From Halovenus aranensis (lineage in GTDB: Archaea > Halobacteriota > Halobacteria > Halobacteriales > Haloarculaceae), in contig NZ_FNFC01000003.1 of the NCBI RefSeq assembly GCF_900100385.1, positions 62,001 through 126,000 of the forward strand: a stretch of 64,000 nt of DNA, given 5' to 3'. How positions within the stretch are numbered: the first letter of the stretch is position 1; the number at the start of each line of letters is the position of its first letter. Positions 45,297-53,856 of this stretch are shown in pieces. Made by a program: the position numbers and the translations under genes. The notes under the pieces were generated by a model. It made no database searches. It was not told where the DNA came from and was given only the letters and a program-made list of their open reading frames with translations.

Positions 45297-46523
45297 ATGG
45301 CAACGAAAAAACCAGACCAATTCGACAAGGTCAACTGGGACGACGTCACGAGTTCGAACCAGTTCGCTATCTCGACGAACTTGAAGCTGCTGCTGACAGC
45401 GGCTATTCCGATGGCCTTGGTGTCAGTGTTCAAGTGGCAGGCGGTCGGCGAGCGTGAGAATACGTTCGCGGTACTCGCCGAGACGGTTGGGCTCTCGTCG
45501 GTGTACGACACAATCGGCATCGAGTTCGACCCGACATACTTGGACCTCATGTTCCTGTTCACCATCGTCCTGTTCGGGACACACGTGGTCCTCCCGATGT
45601 TCCAGAGCCCACGGATGGCGAAATACTACTACCGGCGCTTCATCCAGAACCGGCCGGCAGTGGTGAGCCTCGTCTGGCTCGCCTTCGTCTTCGTCGGCGG
45701 AATTATCGGGCCGTTTTTCATCCAACAGCCCTCACAGGACGTTCTCCACGCGTTGCAGCCGCCTGTCGGGATGACGATAGATATGCAGAGTGTCCCCCAG
45801 TGTCTTGGGACTGTCGAGAACGGCATGTGCCATGGAACCTGGGAGCATCCCCTCGGAACTACGCGTGGCGGGAAAGGTGTTCTCGCAGGCGTCGTTCACG
45901 GGATGACCATCAGCATGAAAATCGCGTTCATCACGACGACTGTCGTGGCTGCGTTCGGTATCACCTTCGGTACCGTGAGCGCGTTCGCGGGCGGTTGGGT
46001 CGACGAGACGATGATGCGGTTTACCGACATCATCCTCTCGTTCCCGACGTTCATCATGTTCCTGCTCATCCTCTACATCTTCGGTGCGAGCCTCGCCATG
46101 TTCATCTTCATCTTCTCGCTGTTCGCGTGGGGTGGCATGGCGAGATACGTCCGCAGTAAGGCGCTGTCAGTTAGTGAAGAGGAGTTTATCAAGGCGACCA
46201 GAATCAGTGGCGCGAGCAGATTCACCATCGTCAGGCGCCACGTCATCCCCAACACTGCCAGCAGTATCGTCACCTAGCTCACGCTGTCGGTGCCGGGCTT
46301 CCTGCTGGCCGAGGCACAGCTTGCCTTCCTCGGTCTGGGCGACCCGACGCTCCCCTCGTGGGGGACGCTGATTTCATCGGGCCGAGACTACCTCGACCTC
46401 GCACCGTGGATTACGGTCGTGCCGGGGTTCGTCCTCTTCCTGACAATTCTGGCGTTCAACTTCGTCGGGGACGCGGTCCTCGATGCAATCAACCCCGAAG
46501 CACAGACGGAGTCGGAGGGCTAA
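45297..46523 (+). pseudogene. dppC: Peptide ABC transporter permease (second), interrupted by an in-frame amber codon
   Basis: A DppC-type permease of 408 codons broken by TAG at codon 327 (46275-46277). Before the stop are the long N-terminal spans, the EAA loop FIKATRISGASRFTIVRRHVIPN (about 298-320) and NTASSIVT; after it the frame continues without a break: LTLSVPGFLLAEAQLAFLGLG, PSWGTLISSG and the last helix FVLFLTILAFNFVGDAVLDA. Truncated as read, it loses the final two membrane helices. The family usually has Gln here (CAG), one transition away. A fragment could start at GTG 46290. Genuine lesion, suppressed stop or read error cannot be told apart here. Confidence 0.85.
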
Positions 46524-46526
46524 CCA

Positions 46527-47567
46527 ATGAGCGACGAGCCACTACTCGAAGTTGAGAATCTACGGACGACGTTCGACACAGACCAGGGAGAGCTAATTGC
46601 AGTCGACGGTATCGACTTTAGCATCGAGCAAGGCGAGACCGTCTGTATCGTCGGCGAATCTGGCTCCGGCAAGACAGTTGCGACGGAGTCGATTACGCGC
46701 ATCGTCCCGATTCCGCCCGGCGAAGTCGATGGCTCGGTCCGATTCAAGGGCCAGGGCCTGCAGTCGATAGACGACGAGGCGTTGCGAGATATCCGCGGGG
46801 ACCAGATAGCGCACATCTTCCAGAACCCCCAGGAGGCGATGAACCACGTCTACACTATCGGCTGGCAGATTGTCGAAGGACTAAAAATTCACCAGGATGT
46901 CACCGACGAGGAGGCAAGGGCAAAAGCCGTCGAGTTGCTCGACAGGGTCGGTATCGCCAACGCGAGCGCCCGATTCAACGACTACCCCCACGAGTTCTCT
47001 GGCGGACAGAAACAGCGGGCGATGATAGCGATGGCGCTGGCGACAGACCCAGACCTGCTCATCGCCGACGAGCCGACGACCGCCCTGGACGTGACCGTCC
47101 AGGCACAGATTCTCGACTTGCTCAACGAACTCCAAGACGAGTTCGGCATGAGCATCCTTCTGGTGACCCACGACCTGGGTGTCGTCGCCCAGATTGCTGA
47201 CCGGGTCATCGTGATGTACTCCGGGAAAGTGATGGAGCGCGGTGATGTCTACCAGATATTCGAGGAGCCAGCACACCCGTACACGCAAGCACTCATGAAG
47301 TGTCTCCCGGAGTTCGGCGGCAACGCCGGTGGAATTCAGGGGACACTCCCCGACCCGACGGACCCGCCAGACGGCTGTCGGTTTGCTCCGCGGTGTGAAC
47401 ACGCCGCCAGCGACTGCACGGTCGGCGACCAGCCGGCCGAAATCGAGATAGAGCCGGGCCACCTGGCGTCGTGTATCTACTACCAGCAGGGGTACGACAG
47501 TTCCGTCGTACAAAACGACGACCTTGGAACCAACGCGAACGAACGAACGGAGGCTGCCGATGACTAA
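46527..47567 (+). CDS. dppD: Peptide ABC transporter ATPase (first)
   Basis: A 346-residue ATPase: Walker [10 protein letters not shown] (about 44), signature [15 protein letters not shown] (about 155), Walker [15 protein letters not shown] and the C-terminal oligopeptide-type motif with cysteines ([14 protein letters not shown] and the later LASC). It would energise transport through DppB-DppC. Start ATG at 46527 lies three bases after the dppC frame ends. Its end overlaps dppF by eight bases. Confidence 0.94.
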   Translation: MSDEPLLEVENLRTTFDTDQGELIAVDGIDFSIEQGETVCIVGESGSGKTVATESITRIVPIPPGEVDGSVRFKGQGLQSIDDEALRDIRGDQIAHIFQNPQEAMNHVYTIGWQIVEGLKIHQDVTDEEARAKAVELLDRVGIANASARFNDYPHEFSGGQKQRAMIAMALATDPDLLIADEPTTALDVTVQAQILDLLNELQDEFGMSILLVTHDLGVVAQIADRVIVMYSGKVMERGDVYQIFEEPAHPYTQALMKCLPEFGGNAGGIQGTLPDPTDPPDGCRFAPRCEHAASDCTVGDQPAEIEIEPGHLASCIYYQQGYDSSVVQNDDLGTNANERTEAADD

Positions 47568-48906
47568 TAGTGAGCCGATTCTACAGGTCAACGATTTGAA
47601 AAAGCACTACCCAATCAAACGGGGACTGCTCAACCGAGAAGTTGGAGCTGCAAAAGCTGTCGACGGCATCAGCTTCGAAATTAATCCCGGAGAGACTGTC
47701 GGTCTCGTCGGGGAGTCCGGCTGTGGTAAGTCGACGGCCGCAACGTCGATTATCCGTCTCGAAGACCCGACCGACGGCGAGGTCATCTTCAACGGTGGCG
47801 ACAGACAGGGTGCATCGCGAAACGGCGACGGGACCCACCCCAACGACGTTACAAGATTCAACAAACGCGAGCTGAAGAGATTCCGTCGGGAGGCACAGAT
47901 GATATTCCAGGACCCGGCTTCGAGTTTCAATCCGCGGATGTCTGTCGGGCGGGCAGTCTCGGAGATGCTCGAAATCCACGGGATGAAAGACAAGCATCGC
48001 CGCCGAGCGATTGTCGAAGACCTGCTCGAGCGTGTTGGCCTCTCTGCAGAGGACTACGACCGGTATCCACACGAGTTCTCGGGCGGCCAGAAACAGCGTA
48101 TCGGCCTCGCCCGCGCGCTCGTTCTCAACCCCGACCTGATTATCGCAGACGAGCCGGTCAGTGCGCTCGACGTTTCGATTCAGGCGGAGGTTCTCTCGCT
48201 CATCGACGACCTCCAAGACGAGTTCGGTCTCTCGCTGCTGTTCATCAGCCACGACATGGGCGTTATCAAGTCAATCTGTGACCGGGTGGCTGTGATGTAC
48301 CTCGGCGAAATCGTCGAGATAGGCGAAGTCGAAGAGCTGTTCAGAAATCCACAGCACCCCTACACCGAGGAACTCATGTCGGCAATTCCGAACCCGGACC
48401 CGCGAGACCGCAGCGAGGGCATCTCGCTGTCCGGAACAGTACCGAGTCCGACCAACCCCCCGAGTGGGTGCAAGTTCCACACGCGGTGTCACAAGGTCGT
48501 GCAGTCCGACGAGTTCGACCTGGAACAGGAGGCCTGGCAGCAGTTGCTCACCTTCCGACAGCAGGTCTCGATACAGGGGGTCGATGTCGACGAAATTCGG
48601 GAGAACGCGCTCCTCGGCCGGTCTGAAGAAGAAATCACAGATAGTGTGCTCAAATCAGAGGTTCGCAAGGAGTTCGACCTACCGTCGGAGCTCTCTGACA
48701 GAGAGGCAGAGAAGACACTCGATAACGCGCTCGACAGCATTATCGCGGACGACTTCGAATCCGCGACTGAAACCCTACAGTCGACGTTCACAACTCCGTG
48801 TGAAGAGATAGAGCCTGAGTTCACCGACCACGGCGACGGGCACCGCTCGGCGTGTATCCGTCACAGAAACGAAATCCAGTCGATGGAACTCGCGGCCGAC
48901 GACTGA
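47560..48906 (+). CDS. dppF: Peptide ABC transporter ATPase (second) with an inserted C-terminal region
   Basis: A 448-residue DppF-type ATPase with GESGCGKST (about 52), signature [15 protein letters not shown] and LIIADEPVSALDVS. The usual four-cysteine tail motif is split: CKFHTRCHKV is followed by about 100 acidic residues (to TPCEEIEPEF) before the closing HRSACIRH. That insertion makes it about 100 residues longer than typical. The ATG at 47560 was chosen because it overlaps the dppD stop and starts with the family's QVNDLKKHYP. Confidence 0.92.
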   Translation: MTNSEPILQVNDLKKHYPIKRGLLNREVGAAKAVDGISFEINPGETVGLVGESGCGKSTAATSIIRLEDPTDGEVIFNGGDRQGASRNGDGTHPNDVTRFNKRELKRFRREAQMIFQDPASSFNPRMSVGRAVSEMLEIHGMKDKHRRRAIVEDLLERVGLSAEDYDRYPHEFSGGQKQRIGLARALVLNPDLIIADEPVSALDVSIQAEVLSLIDDLQDEFGLSLLFISHDMGVIKSICDRVAVMYLGEIVEIGEVEELFRNPQHPYTEELMSAIPNPDPRDRSEGISLSGTVPSPTNPPSGCKFHTRCHKVVQSDEFDLEQEAWQQLLTFRQQVSIQGVDVDEIRENALLGRSEEEITDSVLKSEVRKEFDLPSELSDREAEKTLDNALDSIIADDFESATETLQSTFTTPCEEIEPEFTDHGDGHRSACIRHRNEIQSMELAADD

Positions 48907-48928
48907 CCCGCGTGCCGTTTACGCGGCG

Positions 48929-49159
48929 TTACTCCAGACAGATGTACGTCCGCGTATCGACAACGCCATCGAGGTCGTTCAGGTCGGTCGCAACTGCGTG
49001 GATGACCTGATACACTTCCTCACTCTCTGCCTCGACGATGATATCGTACTGACCGGCGACGACGTGTGCCTCTATGACGGCATCCATCTCTCGAATCCGG
49101 TTCTGCAGGTCGGCTGACTTGCCAGCCGCCGTCTTCATCATAATAAATGCCCGTACCAT
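48929..49159 (-). CDS. Stand-alone RAM (Lrp/AsnC ligand-binding) domain protein
   Basis: A 76-residue protein consisting only of the RAM domain: MVRAFIMMKTAAGKSADLQNRI, MDAVIEAHVVAGQYDIIVEAESEEVYQVIHAVA, VDTRTYICLE. It has no helix-turn-helix, so it may bind amino acids or other ligands and modulate partners. It is divergent from trkA. The ATG at 49159 fits the usual start MVRAF. Confidence 0.88.
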   Translation of the reverse strand: MVRAFIMMKTAAGKSADLQNRIREMDAVIEAHVVAGQYDIIVEAESEEVYQVIHAVATDLNDLDGVVDTRTYICLE

Positions 49160-49227
49160 GCTACCCCTATAATACACCACACCCAATCAAAAGTGTTCCC
49201 CCGGGAGTGAACGGTAGGGCGGTGAAT

Positions 49228-49237
49228 AGCTTTATTC
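49228..49237 (+). promoter_or_regulatory. TATA box of trkA
   Basis: AGCTTTATTC is centred about 28 bases before the trkA ATG at 49261, giving a leaderless mRNA and supporting that start over the upstream open frame. Confidence 0.6.
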
Positions 49238-49260
49238 CCCCGGTCGTCGTAACGAACGGT

Positions 49261-49944
49261 ATGCGATTCGTTATAGTTGGCGCTGGGCGCGTGGGGTTGC
49301 GGACCGCGCGTGCAGTTCGCGAGAGCGGCCACGACGTGATTATCGTGGAACAGGACGTGGAGAAAGCAGAGCGCGCACGGGAGGACGACTTCGAGGTTAC
49401 CGAGGGTGACGGCGCGCTGGAGGGGACCCTCGAAGCTGCCGGCATCGAGGACGCCGACGCGCTAGGTGCGTTGACGGGTGACCTCAACACGAACTTCGCG
49501 GCCTGTACAATCGCCAACCACTTTGGCTGTCGCACGGTCATGCGAATCGACGAGGACTACCGCGAAGACATCTACCGGACGTACGTCGACGAGGTAGACG
49601 AAGTCATCTACCCCGAGCGGCTGGGGGCTATCGTCGCCAAGAACGCACTGGTTGGCGGCAACATTCGCGCGATTGCCGACATCGAACAGAACCTCCAGCT
49701 CGTCGAATTCACGATCAACGACACCGCTCCGATGCACGGCTACTCGCTTTCGGAGCTCGAACTCCCGGGGAAAGCGACGCTGCTCGCCATCGGCACGAAC
49801 GGCGAAGCGCTACGTGTCCCGACGCCTGACGACACGCTCGATGCCGGCACGCAACTGGTCATCCTGTCGGACTCGGAGAATATGGACAACGTCAGGAGCA
49901 TCATCGTCGGCGAGGACACGACGACTGCACGCGGAGGTGCATGA
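49261..49944 (+). CDS. trkA: TrkA potassium-uptake regulatory protein
   Basis: A 227-residue cytoplasmic regulator of Trk/Ktr K+ transporters: Rossmann NAD-binding motif VIVGAGRVGLRTARAVRESGHDVIIVEQD (RCK-N, residues 3-32) and a C-terminal RCK-C domain (LQLVEFTINDTAPMHGYSLSELELPGKATLLAIGTNGEALRVP). It senses nucleotides to gate uptake. No TrkH membrane subunit is adjacent. The stop overlaps the start of the following RAM protein. Confidence 0.93.
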   Translation: MRFVIVGAGRVGLRTARAVRESGHDVIIVEQDVEKAERAREDDFEVTEGDGALEGTLEAAGIEDADALGALTGDLNTNFAACTIANHFGCRTVMRIDEDYREDIYRTYVDEVDEVIYPERLGAIVAKNALVGGNIRAIADIEQNLQLVEFTINDTAPMHGYSLSELELPGKATLLAIGTNGEALRVPTPDDTLDAGTQLVILSDSENMDNVRSIIVGEDTTTARGGA

Positions 49945-50177
49945 ATATGGTTATGGCATACATCATGGTCAAGGCTCACACCGGTGAGGCGGACAGACTC
50001 AAAACTGACATCGAAGCGGTGGAAGGTATCGAGCGAGCACACATCGTGGCCGGCGACGTCGACCTCATCGGCGTCGCGGACGTCGAGTCACCGGCGGCGG
50101 TGAAAGACGTGGCTGCGGCCGAAATCCAGTCGATAGAGGGTGTCAGTACGACACAGACGTATATCGCGATGGACTAA
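49941..50177 (+). CDS. Stand-alone RAM (Lrp/AsnC ligand-binding) domain protein, second copy
   Basis: A 78-residue RAM-only protein (MAYIMVKAHTGEADRLKTDIEAVEGIERAHIVAGDVDLIGVADVESPAAVKDVAA...TQTYIAMD). It overlaps trkA by four bases, so the two are co-translated. It differs in sequence from the divergent RAM gene at 48929 but shares the AHIVAG/AHVVAG core. Confidence 0.88.
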   Translation: MNMVMAYIMVKAHTGEADRLKTDIEAVEGIERAHIVAGDVDLIGVADVESPAAVKDVAAAEIQSIEGVSTTQTYIAMD

Positions 50178-50686
50178 AGCGGCGTCCCGCCGCTCGTCTC
50201 GCCCTGGCTCGCGTCAGCTAGCAGGTCTGCCACTGGTGGCTGGTAGTCGTAGCCGGGGACGACGCCCTCGACGTAGGTTCCCTCCACAAACTCGACGAAT
50301 GTTTTTGTGACATCGACGGCTGTACGTGGCGTTCCCAGCGTGAACTCGAAGGTGACGACCACACTGTCTCCGCGTTTTTCGACGCCGAACTCGTCAAGTT
50401 CGACTGTCGTCCGAGTGGCCTGTGGCGCAGATTCGAGGCGTCGCTCGAGCGTCTCGAACCAGTCGGTCGCCACCGTCGGTCCGACTTCGTCGGCCGTCGC
50501 CGCCCGGAGTGTCGGGGCTGTGACTTCGACCGTATAACAGGACGGTTCGGCTGTCTCGTCGACAGTCACTGTGCCTTCGAATACTGTCGTGGTAACCTCG
50601 AATCCGTCGTCGGTCATTTCCAAGGCGTCGTGTGTCGTTACGGCGCGAGACAGTCGTTCGCTGGTCGTTCGGGACTCGTCTGACAT
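50174..50686 (-). CDS. Conserved haloarchaeal protein of 170 residues (DUF5813-like)
   Basis: A soluble acidic protein of mainly beta character: ALEMTDDGFEVTTTVFEGTVTV, YTVEVTAPTLRAATADEVGPTVATDWFETLERRLES, ATRTTVELDEFGVEKRGDSVVVTFEF, and GYDYQPPVADLL near the end. I chose the ATG at 50686 (start MSDES). It resembles a haloarchaeal family of unknown role (DUF5813, from memory). It converges on the RAM gene, overlapping its end by four bases. Confidence 0.75.
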   Translation of the reverse strand: MSDESRTTSERLSRAVTTHDALEMTDDGFEVTTTVFEGTVTVDETAEPSCYTVEVTAPTLRAATADEVGPTVATDWFETLERRLESAPQATRTTVELDEFGVEKRGDSVVVTFEFTLGTPRTAVDVTKTFVEFVEGTYVEGVVPGYDYQPPVADLLADASQGETSGGTPL

Positions 50687-50868
50687 TATCGTTACGTGGT
50701 CGCGGTCGGTCAAAAGTCCACGCTTTGGAGGCTCCGGCGGGGCTCGAATGGAGGCGTGACGTGTTTCGGTGGGAAGTTACCGCCGGTCGTGCTCGCGCCG
50801 TTGTGCGCGTCTGTCGCAGTTCGAATCACAGTTGCTTACCTGTCGCTCACGGATTATTCGCATCAGAA

Positions 50869-50953
50869 TGCGAGGGCTGGGATTCGAACCCAGGGACCCC
50901 TACGGGAGCGGGTCTTAAGCCCGCCGCCTTTGGCCTAGCTCAGCCACCCTCGC
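50869..50953 (-). tRNA. tRNA-Leu (anticodon UAA)
   Basis: An 85-base class II tRNA. Acceptor stem GCGAGGG pairs with CCCTCGC with discriminator A; D-arm contains GGCTGAGCTAGGCC; the anticodon loop CTTAAGA carries TAA, decoding UUA; a long variable arm CTCCCGTAGGGG follows, and the T-arm is GGGTTCGAATCCC. CCA is not encoded. A T-rich minus-strand box near 50976-50990 could be its promoter. Confidence 0.95.
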
Positions 50954-51013
50954 GCATATTCCTCTCGCTCAGGCAGTCAAAAAGGGGTTACGGATACTAC
51001 TCGCCAGCGCCGA

Positions 51014-51529
51014 CTAGTTTCCGTGGATTTCGACCGATTCCAGGTGAATCGGTGAGGTTGGCTTGTCACTGCCGTCGGTGTCTGCGTTGCCGATTGCCTC
51101 GACAACGTCCATACCGTCGGTGACCTCGCCGAAGACGGCGTGTTTATCGTCGAGATGAGGCTGTGCGTCGAGTGTGATGAAAAACTGCGAGCCGTTCGTG
51201 TCCGGGCCGCGGTTAGCCATCGAGACCTTGCCGGGACCGTCGTGGCGCAGTTCGGAGTGGAACTCGTCGTCGAACGTATAGCCCGGGCCGCCGCGACCGG
51301 TTCCGGTCGGGTCCCCGGTCTGAATCATGAAGTCCTCGATGACGCGGTGAAACGCCACGTCGTCGTACAGCGGGCCGTCGACCGTCTCGCCGGTTTCGGG
51401 GTGTTCCCACTCTTTCTCACCTGTCGCGAGGCCGACGAAGTTCTCGACGGTGTTGGGCACTCGCTCGTCGAAGAGGTCGATTTCGATGTCGCCTTCTGAG
51501 GTGTGCAGCGTTGCACTGAGTTCGCTCAT
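51014..51529 (-). CDS. ppiA: Peptidyl-prolyl cis-trans isomerase, cyclophilin type
   Basis: A 171-residue cytoplasmic cyclophilin without signal peptide. Active-site landmarks: [33 protein letters not shown] (about 55-87; FHR..F), [16 protein letters not shown] (about 104) and [18 protein letters not shown]. It speeds proline isomerisation during protein folding. Typical archaeal/bacterial single-domain length. Confidence 0.95.
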   Translation of the reverse strand: MSELSATLHTSEGDIEIDLFDERVPNTVENFVGLATGEKEWEHPETGETVDGPLYDDVAFHRVIEDFMIQTGDPTGTGRGGPGYTFDDEFHSELRHDGPGKVSMANRGPDTNGSQFFITLDAQPHLDDKHAVFGEVTDGMDVVEAIGNADTDGSDKPTSPIHLESVEIHGN

Positions 51530-51634
51530 ACCAGACGGAGGGCTGCTGGACTGAAAGACGTGCCGATTGCAGGCCGAGCCGTCACTGTGCCGTCGGCACG
51601 CTCGTGATGCCTTTCTCAGGTCGCTCGCGGACTC

Positions 51635-52609
51635 TTACTGTGCCAGCGGGTCGCGTTCCCAGAACTCGCTCGATTTCTTCAGCTTGGGCACCCACGTGTC
51701 GCCGTCCCGGGCCAGCATCGCCACCCGGGAGGCCGGGACCTGCTTGAGTTCGTCGTGTGGGAGATACTCCTGGAGCTGTTCGGCGAAGTCGACGACCGCC
51801 TCGTGTTCGGGCATCGAGTCGCGGTCGAGACGACCACGGGAGTGGCCGACGTGCATGTACGCCTTGAGCTCGATGAAGTCGGCACGCGCGCGTGTACACA
51901 TCGCCGCGTACCACTCCGGATGGTGCATGTTGTGACCGTCGATGAGCGTCGTCCGGATGACCGTCCGCGTGTCGTCTTTCTCGGCCAGCACGTCGAGGGT
52001 CTCGATGAGCCGTTCCCAGGCGTCGTCGTCGACGGCCTTGACCGTCTCGTCGAAGGTCTTCCTGTCGGCGGCATCGACCGAGACGTACAGCTGTGTCGGG
52101 TCACAGTCGGCCAGCACCTCGGGTTTGGTGCCGTTCGAGACGAGAAAGGTCGTGATGTCTCTGTCGTGAAACTCCTCGATGAGTTCGGGGAGATAGGGAT
52201 ACAGCGTCGGTTCGCCGTCGAGGGAGATGGCGACGTGACGGGGCTCCATCGCCTCGTCGAACCGCTCGCGGGGCACCTCCTCGTTGCCGCCAAAGCCAGA
52301 GAGCAGTTTCGTCTGTAACTCGATGGAGGCATCAGCCACTGCCGCGGGGTCGTCCCACTCCACGTCGCCGAGTTCGTAGGCGTGTCCCGCGTGGTCACGC
52401 CAACAGAAGACACACCGCTCGTTGCATTTGACGACCGGCGTCATCTGGACACAGCGGTGTGATTCGATGCCGTAGAAGATGTTCTTGTAACACTTGCCCT
52501 CGCCACGGAGGGCGTTTTTCGTCCACCCGCAGGTCTGGACAGCCGTGTGGTTGTCGTTGTGGTAGCTCGGGTCGTCTACCTGTTTCGGGCCACCCTCTGA
52601 ATCGCTCAT
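51635..52609 (-). CDS. taw1: 4-demethylwyosine synthase (radical SAM, TYW1)
   Basis: A 324-residue radical SAM enzyme that builds the tricyclic base of wyosine at position 37 of tRNA-Phe. The family signature is the cluster motif KCNERCVFCWRD (about 61-72), with other conserved cysteines before it (CGWTKNALRGEGKCYKNIFYGI) for a second Fe-S cluster. Further motifs are EPRHVAISLDGEPTLYPYLPELI and FIELKAYMHVG. The ATG at 52609 was chosen because it begins the family N-terminus, excluding 87 upstream codons of unlike composition. Confidence 0.93.
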   Translation of the reverse strand: MSDSEGGPKQVDDPSYHNDNHTAVQTCGWTKNALRGEGKCYKNIFYGIESHRCVQMTPVVKCNERCVFCWRDHAGHAYELGDVEWDDPAAVADASIELQTKLLSGFGGNEEVPRERFDEAMEPRHVAISLDGEPTLYPYLPELIEEFHDRDITTFLVSNGTKPEVLADCDPTQLYVSVDAADRKTFDETVKAVDDDAWERLIETLDVLAEKDDTRTVIRTTLIDGHNMHHPEWYAAMCTRARADFIELKAYMHVGHSRGRLDRDSMPEHEAVVDFAEQLQEYLPHDELKQVPASRVAMLARDGDTWVPKLKKSSEFWERDPLAQ

Positions 52610-52674
52610 TGATTCCAAGAGGCGCCTCCACGGGCTAAAACGTTCCTCTCCGTGCCGAGGATGGTGTATCGCTA

Positions 52675-52683
52675 CTGTTAAGC
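52675..52683 (+). promoter_or_regulatory. TATA-like box of the aminopeptidase gene
   Basis: ACTGTTAAG is centred about 28 bases before the ATG at 52707 in a GC-rich background. Confidence 0.4.
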
Positions 52684-52706
52684 GACCGCTGGGCCGATAC
52701 CACGCT

Positions 52707-53798
52707 ATGGACCCGCGAGTCCGCGAACACGCCGAGATTATCGTCGACCACTCAGTAGATGTACAGGCAGACGACGAGGTTATCCTGCAGGGAGACCCTG
52801 TCGCAGAAGACCTCATCGTCGCCATCGCCGAGTTATGTGGCAAACGAGGGGCCAACCTCTCGACGCGCATGAACAGTTCACGCGTGTCTGCGGCCTACCG
52901 CCGTGCCCTCGATGTCGACGACATCTCACAGTCGGATGTCTCGCTGGCGGCGATGGAAAACGCCGACGTCGTCATCATCATCCGAGCAGACGAGAACACG
53001 AACGAGATGGGTGACATCGCCCCAGAGAAGAGTTCCGCCCTCGCCCGTGAAAACGAGGAGCTGATGGAGGTCCGGATGCAGAAACGCTGGGTCGGAACCC
53101 AGTATCCGGCCCCGGGCAACGCCCAAGACGCCGAGATGAGTACCAACGAATACGAGGAGTTCGTCTGGGATGCCGTCAACAAAGATTGGAACGCTGTCCG
53201 GGAACACCAACAGCAGATGGTCGAGATTCTCGACCCCGCCGAGAAGGTCCGCATCGTCTCCGGTGACGAGACCGACGTGACGATGTCTGTCGCCGGTAAC
53301 CCGACGCTGAACGATTACGGCGAACGAAATCTCCCCGGCGGCGAGGTGTTCACTGCGCCGATTCCCGACAGCGTCGAGGGAGAGGTGCTGTTCGACAAGC
53401 CGCTGATGGCCCAGGGTCGAGAGATTCAGGACGTGTATCTCCAGTTCGAGGACGGCGAGGTCGTCGACTACGACGCGGCTAAAAACGAGGATGTCCTCTC
53501 GGCAGTGCTTGAGACGGACGACGGTGCGAGCCGCCTCGGCGAACTCGGTATCGGCATGAACAGAGACATCGACCAGTTCACCTATAACATGTTGTTCGAC
53601 GAGAAAATGGGCGACACGGTCCACATGGCGCTGGGTCGGGCCTACGACGACTCCGTGGGCGAGGGCAATGAGGTAAACGACAGCGCGATGCACATGGACA
53701 TGATTGTCGACATGAGCGAGGACTCCCGTATCGAGGTCGACGGCGAAGTCGTCCAGCGCGACGGGACGTTCCGGTTCGAGGACGGCTTCGAGGCATAG
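52707..53798 (+). CDS. Aminopeptidase, M29 family
   Basis: A 363-residue metallo-aminopeptidase (PepS/AmpS-type). Recognisable segments are MDPRVREHAEIIVDHSVDVQADDEVILQG, IIRADENTNEMGDIAPEK, VDYDAAKNEDVLSAVLETDDGASRLGELGIGMN and MGDTVHMALGRAYDDSVGEGNEVNDSAMHMDMI, where the clustered His/Asp/Glu residues form the two-metal site. It releases N-terminal residues in the cytoplasm. No signal peptide. Confidence 0.92.
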   Translation: MDPRVREHAEIIVDHSVDVQADDEVILQGDPVAEDLIVAIAELCGKRGANLSTRMNSSRVSAAYRRALDVDDISQSDVSLAAMENADVVIIIRADENTNEMGDIAPEKSSALARENEELMEVRMQKRWVGTQYPAPGNAQDAEMSTNEYEEFVWDAVNKDWNAVREHQQQMVEILDPAEKVRIVSGDETDVTMSVAGNPTLNDYGERNLPGGEVFTAPIPDSVEGEVLFDKPLMAQGREIQDVYLQFEDGEVVDYDAAKNEDVLSAVLETDDGASRLGELGIGMNRDIDQFTYNMLFDEKMGDTVHMALGRAYDDSVGEGNEVNDSAMHMDMIVDMSEDSRIEVDGEVVQRDGTFRFEDGFEA

Positions 53799-53856
53799 AC
53801 CGGGCCGAGATATCGCCAGAGGCAAATAGACGCCGGCGAGTATGCCCGCCTAGAGC

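Noticed and set aside
46275..46277. Pyrrolysine or another recoded amber codon in dppC
   Set aside because: TAG ends other genes here and no Pyl genes are visible; I know of no established pyrrolysine use in Halobacteria, so mutation or error is preferred.
49167..49175. TATTATAGG on the minus strand as promoter of the RAM gene at 48929
   Set aside because: Only about 12 bases before the ATG, which is too close unless the start codon is different.
50632..51123. 163-residue plus-strand frame across the tRNA-Leu gene
   Set aside because: It runs antisense through the tRNA and cyclophilin gene and has unlike composition.
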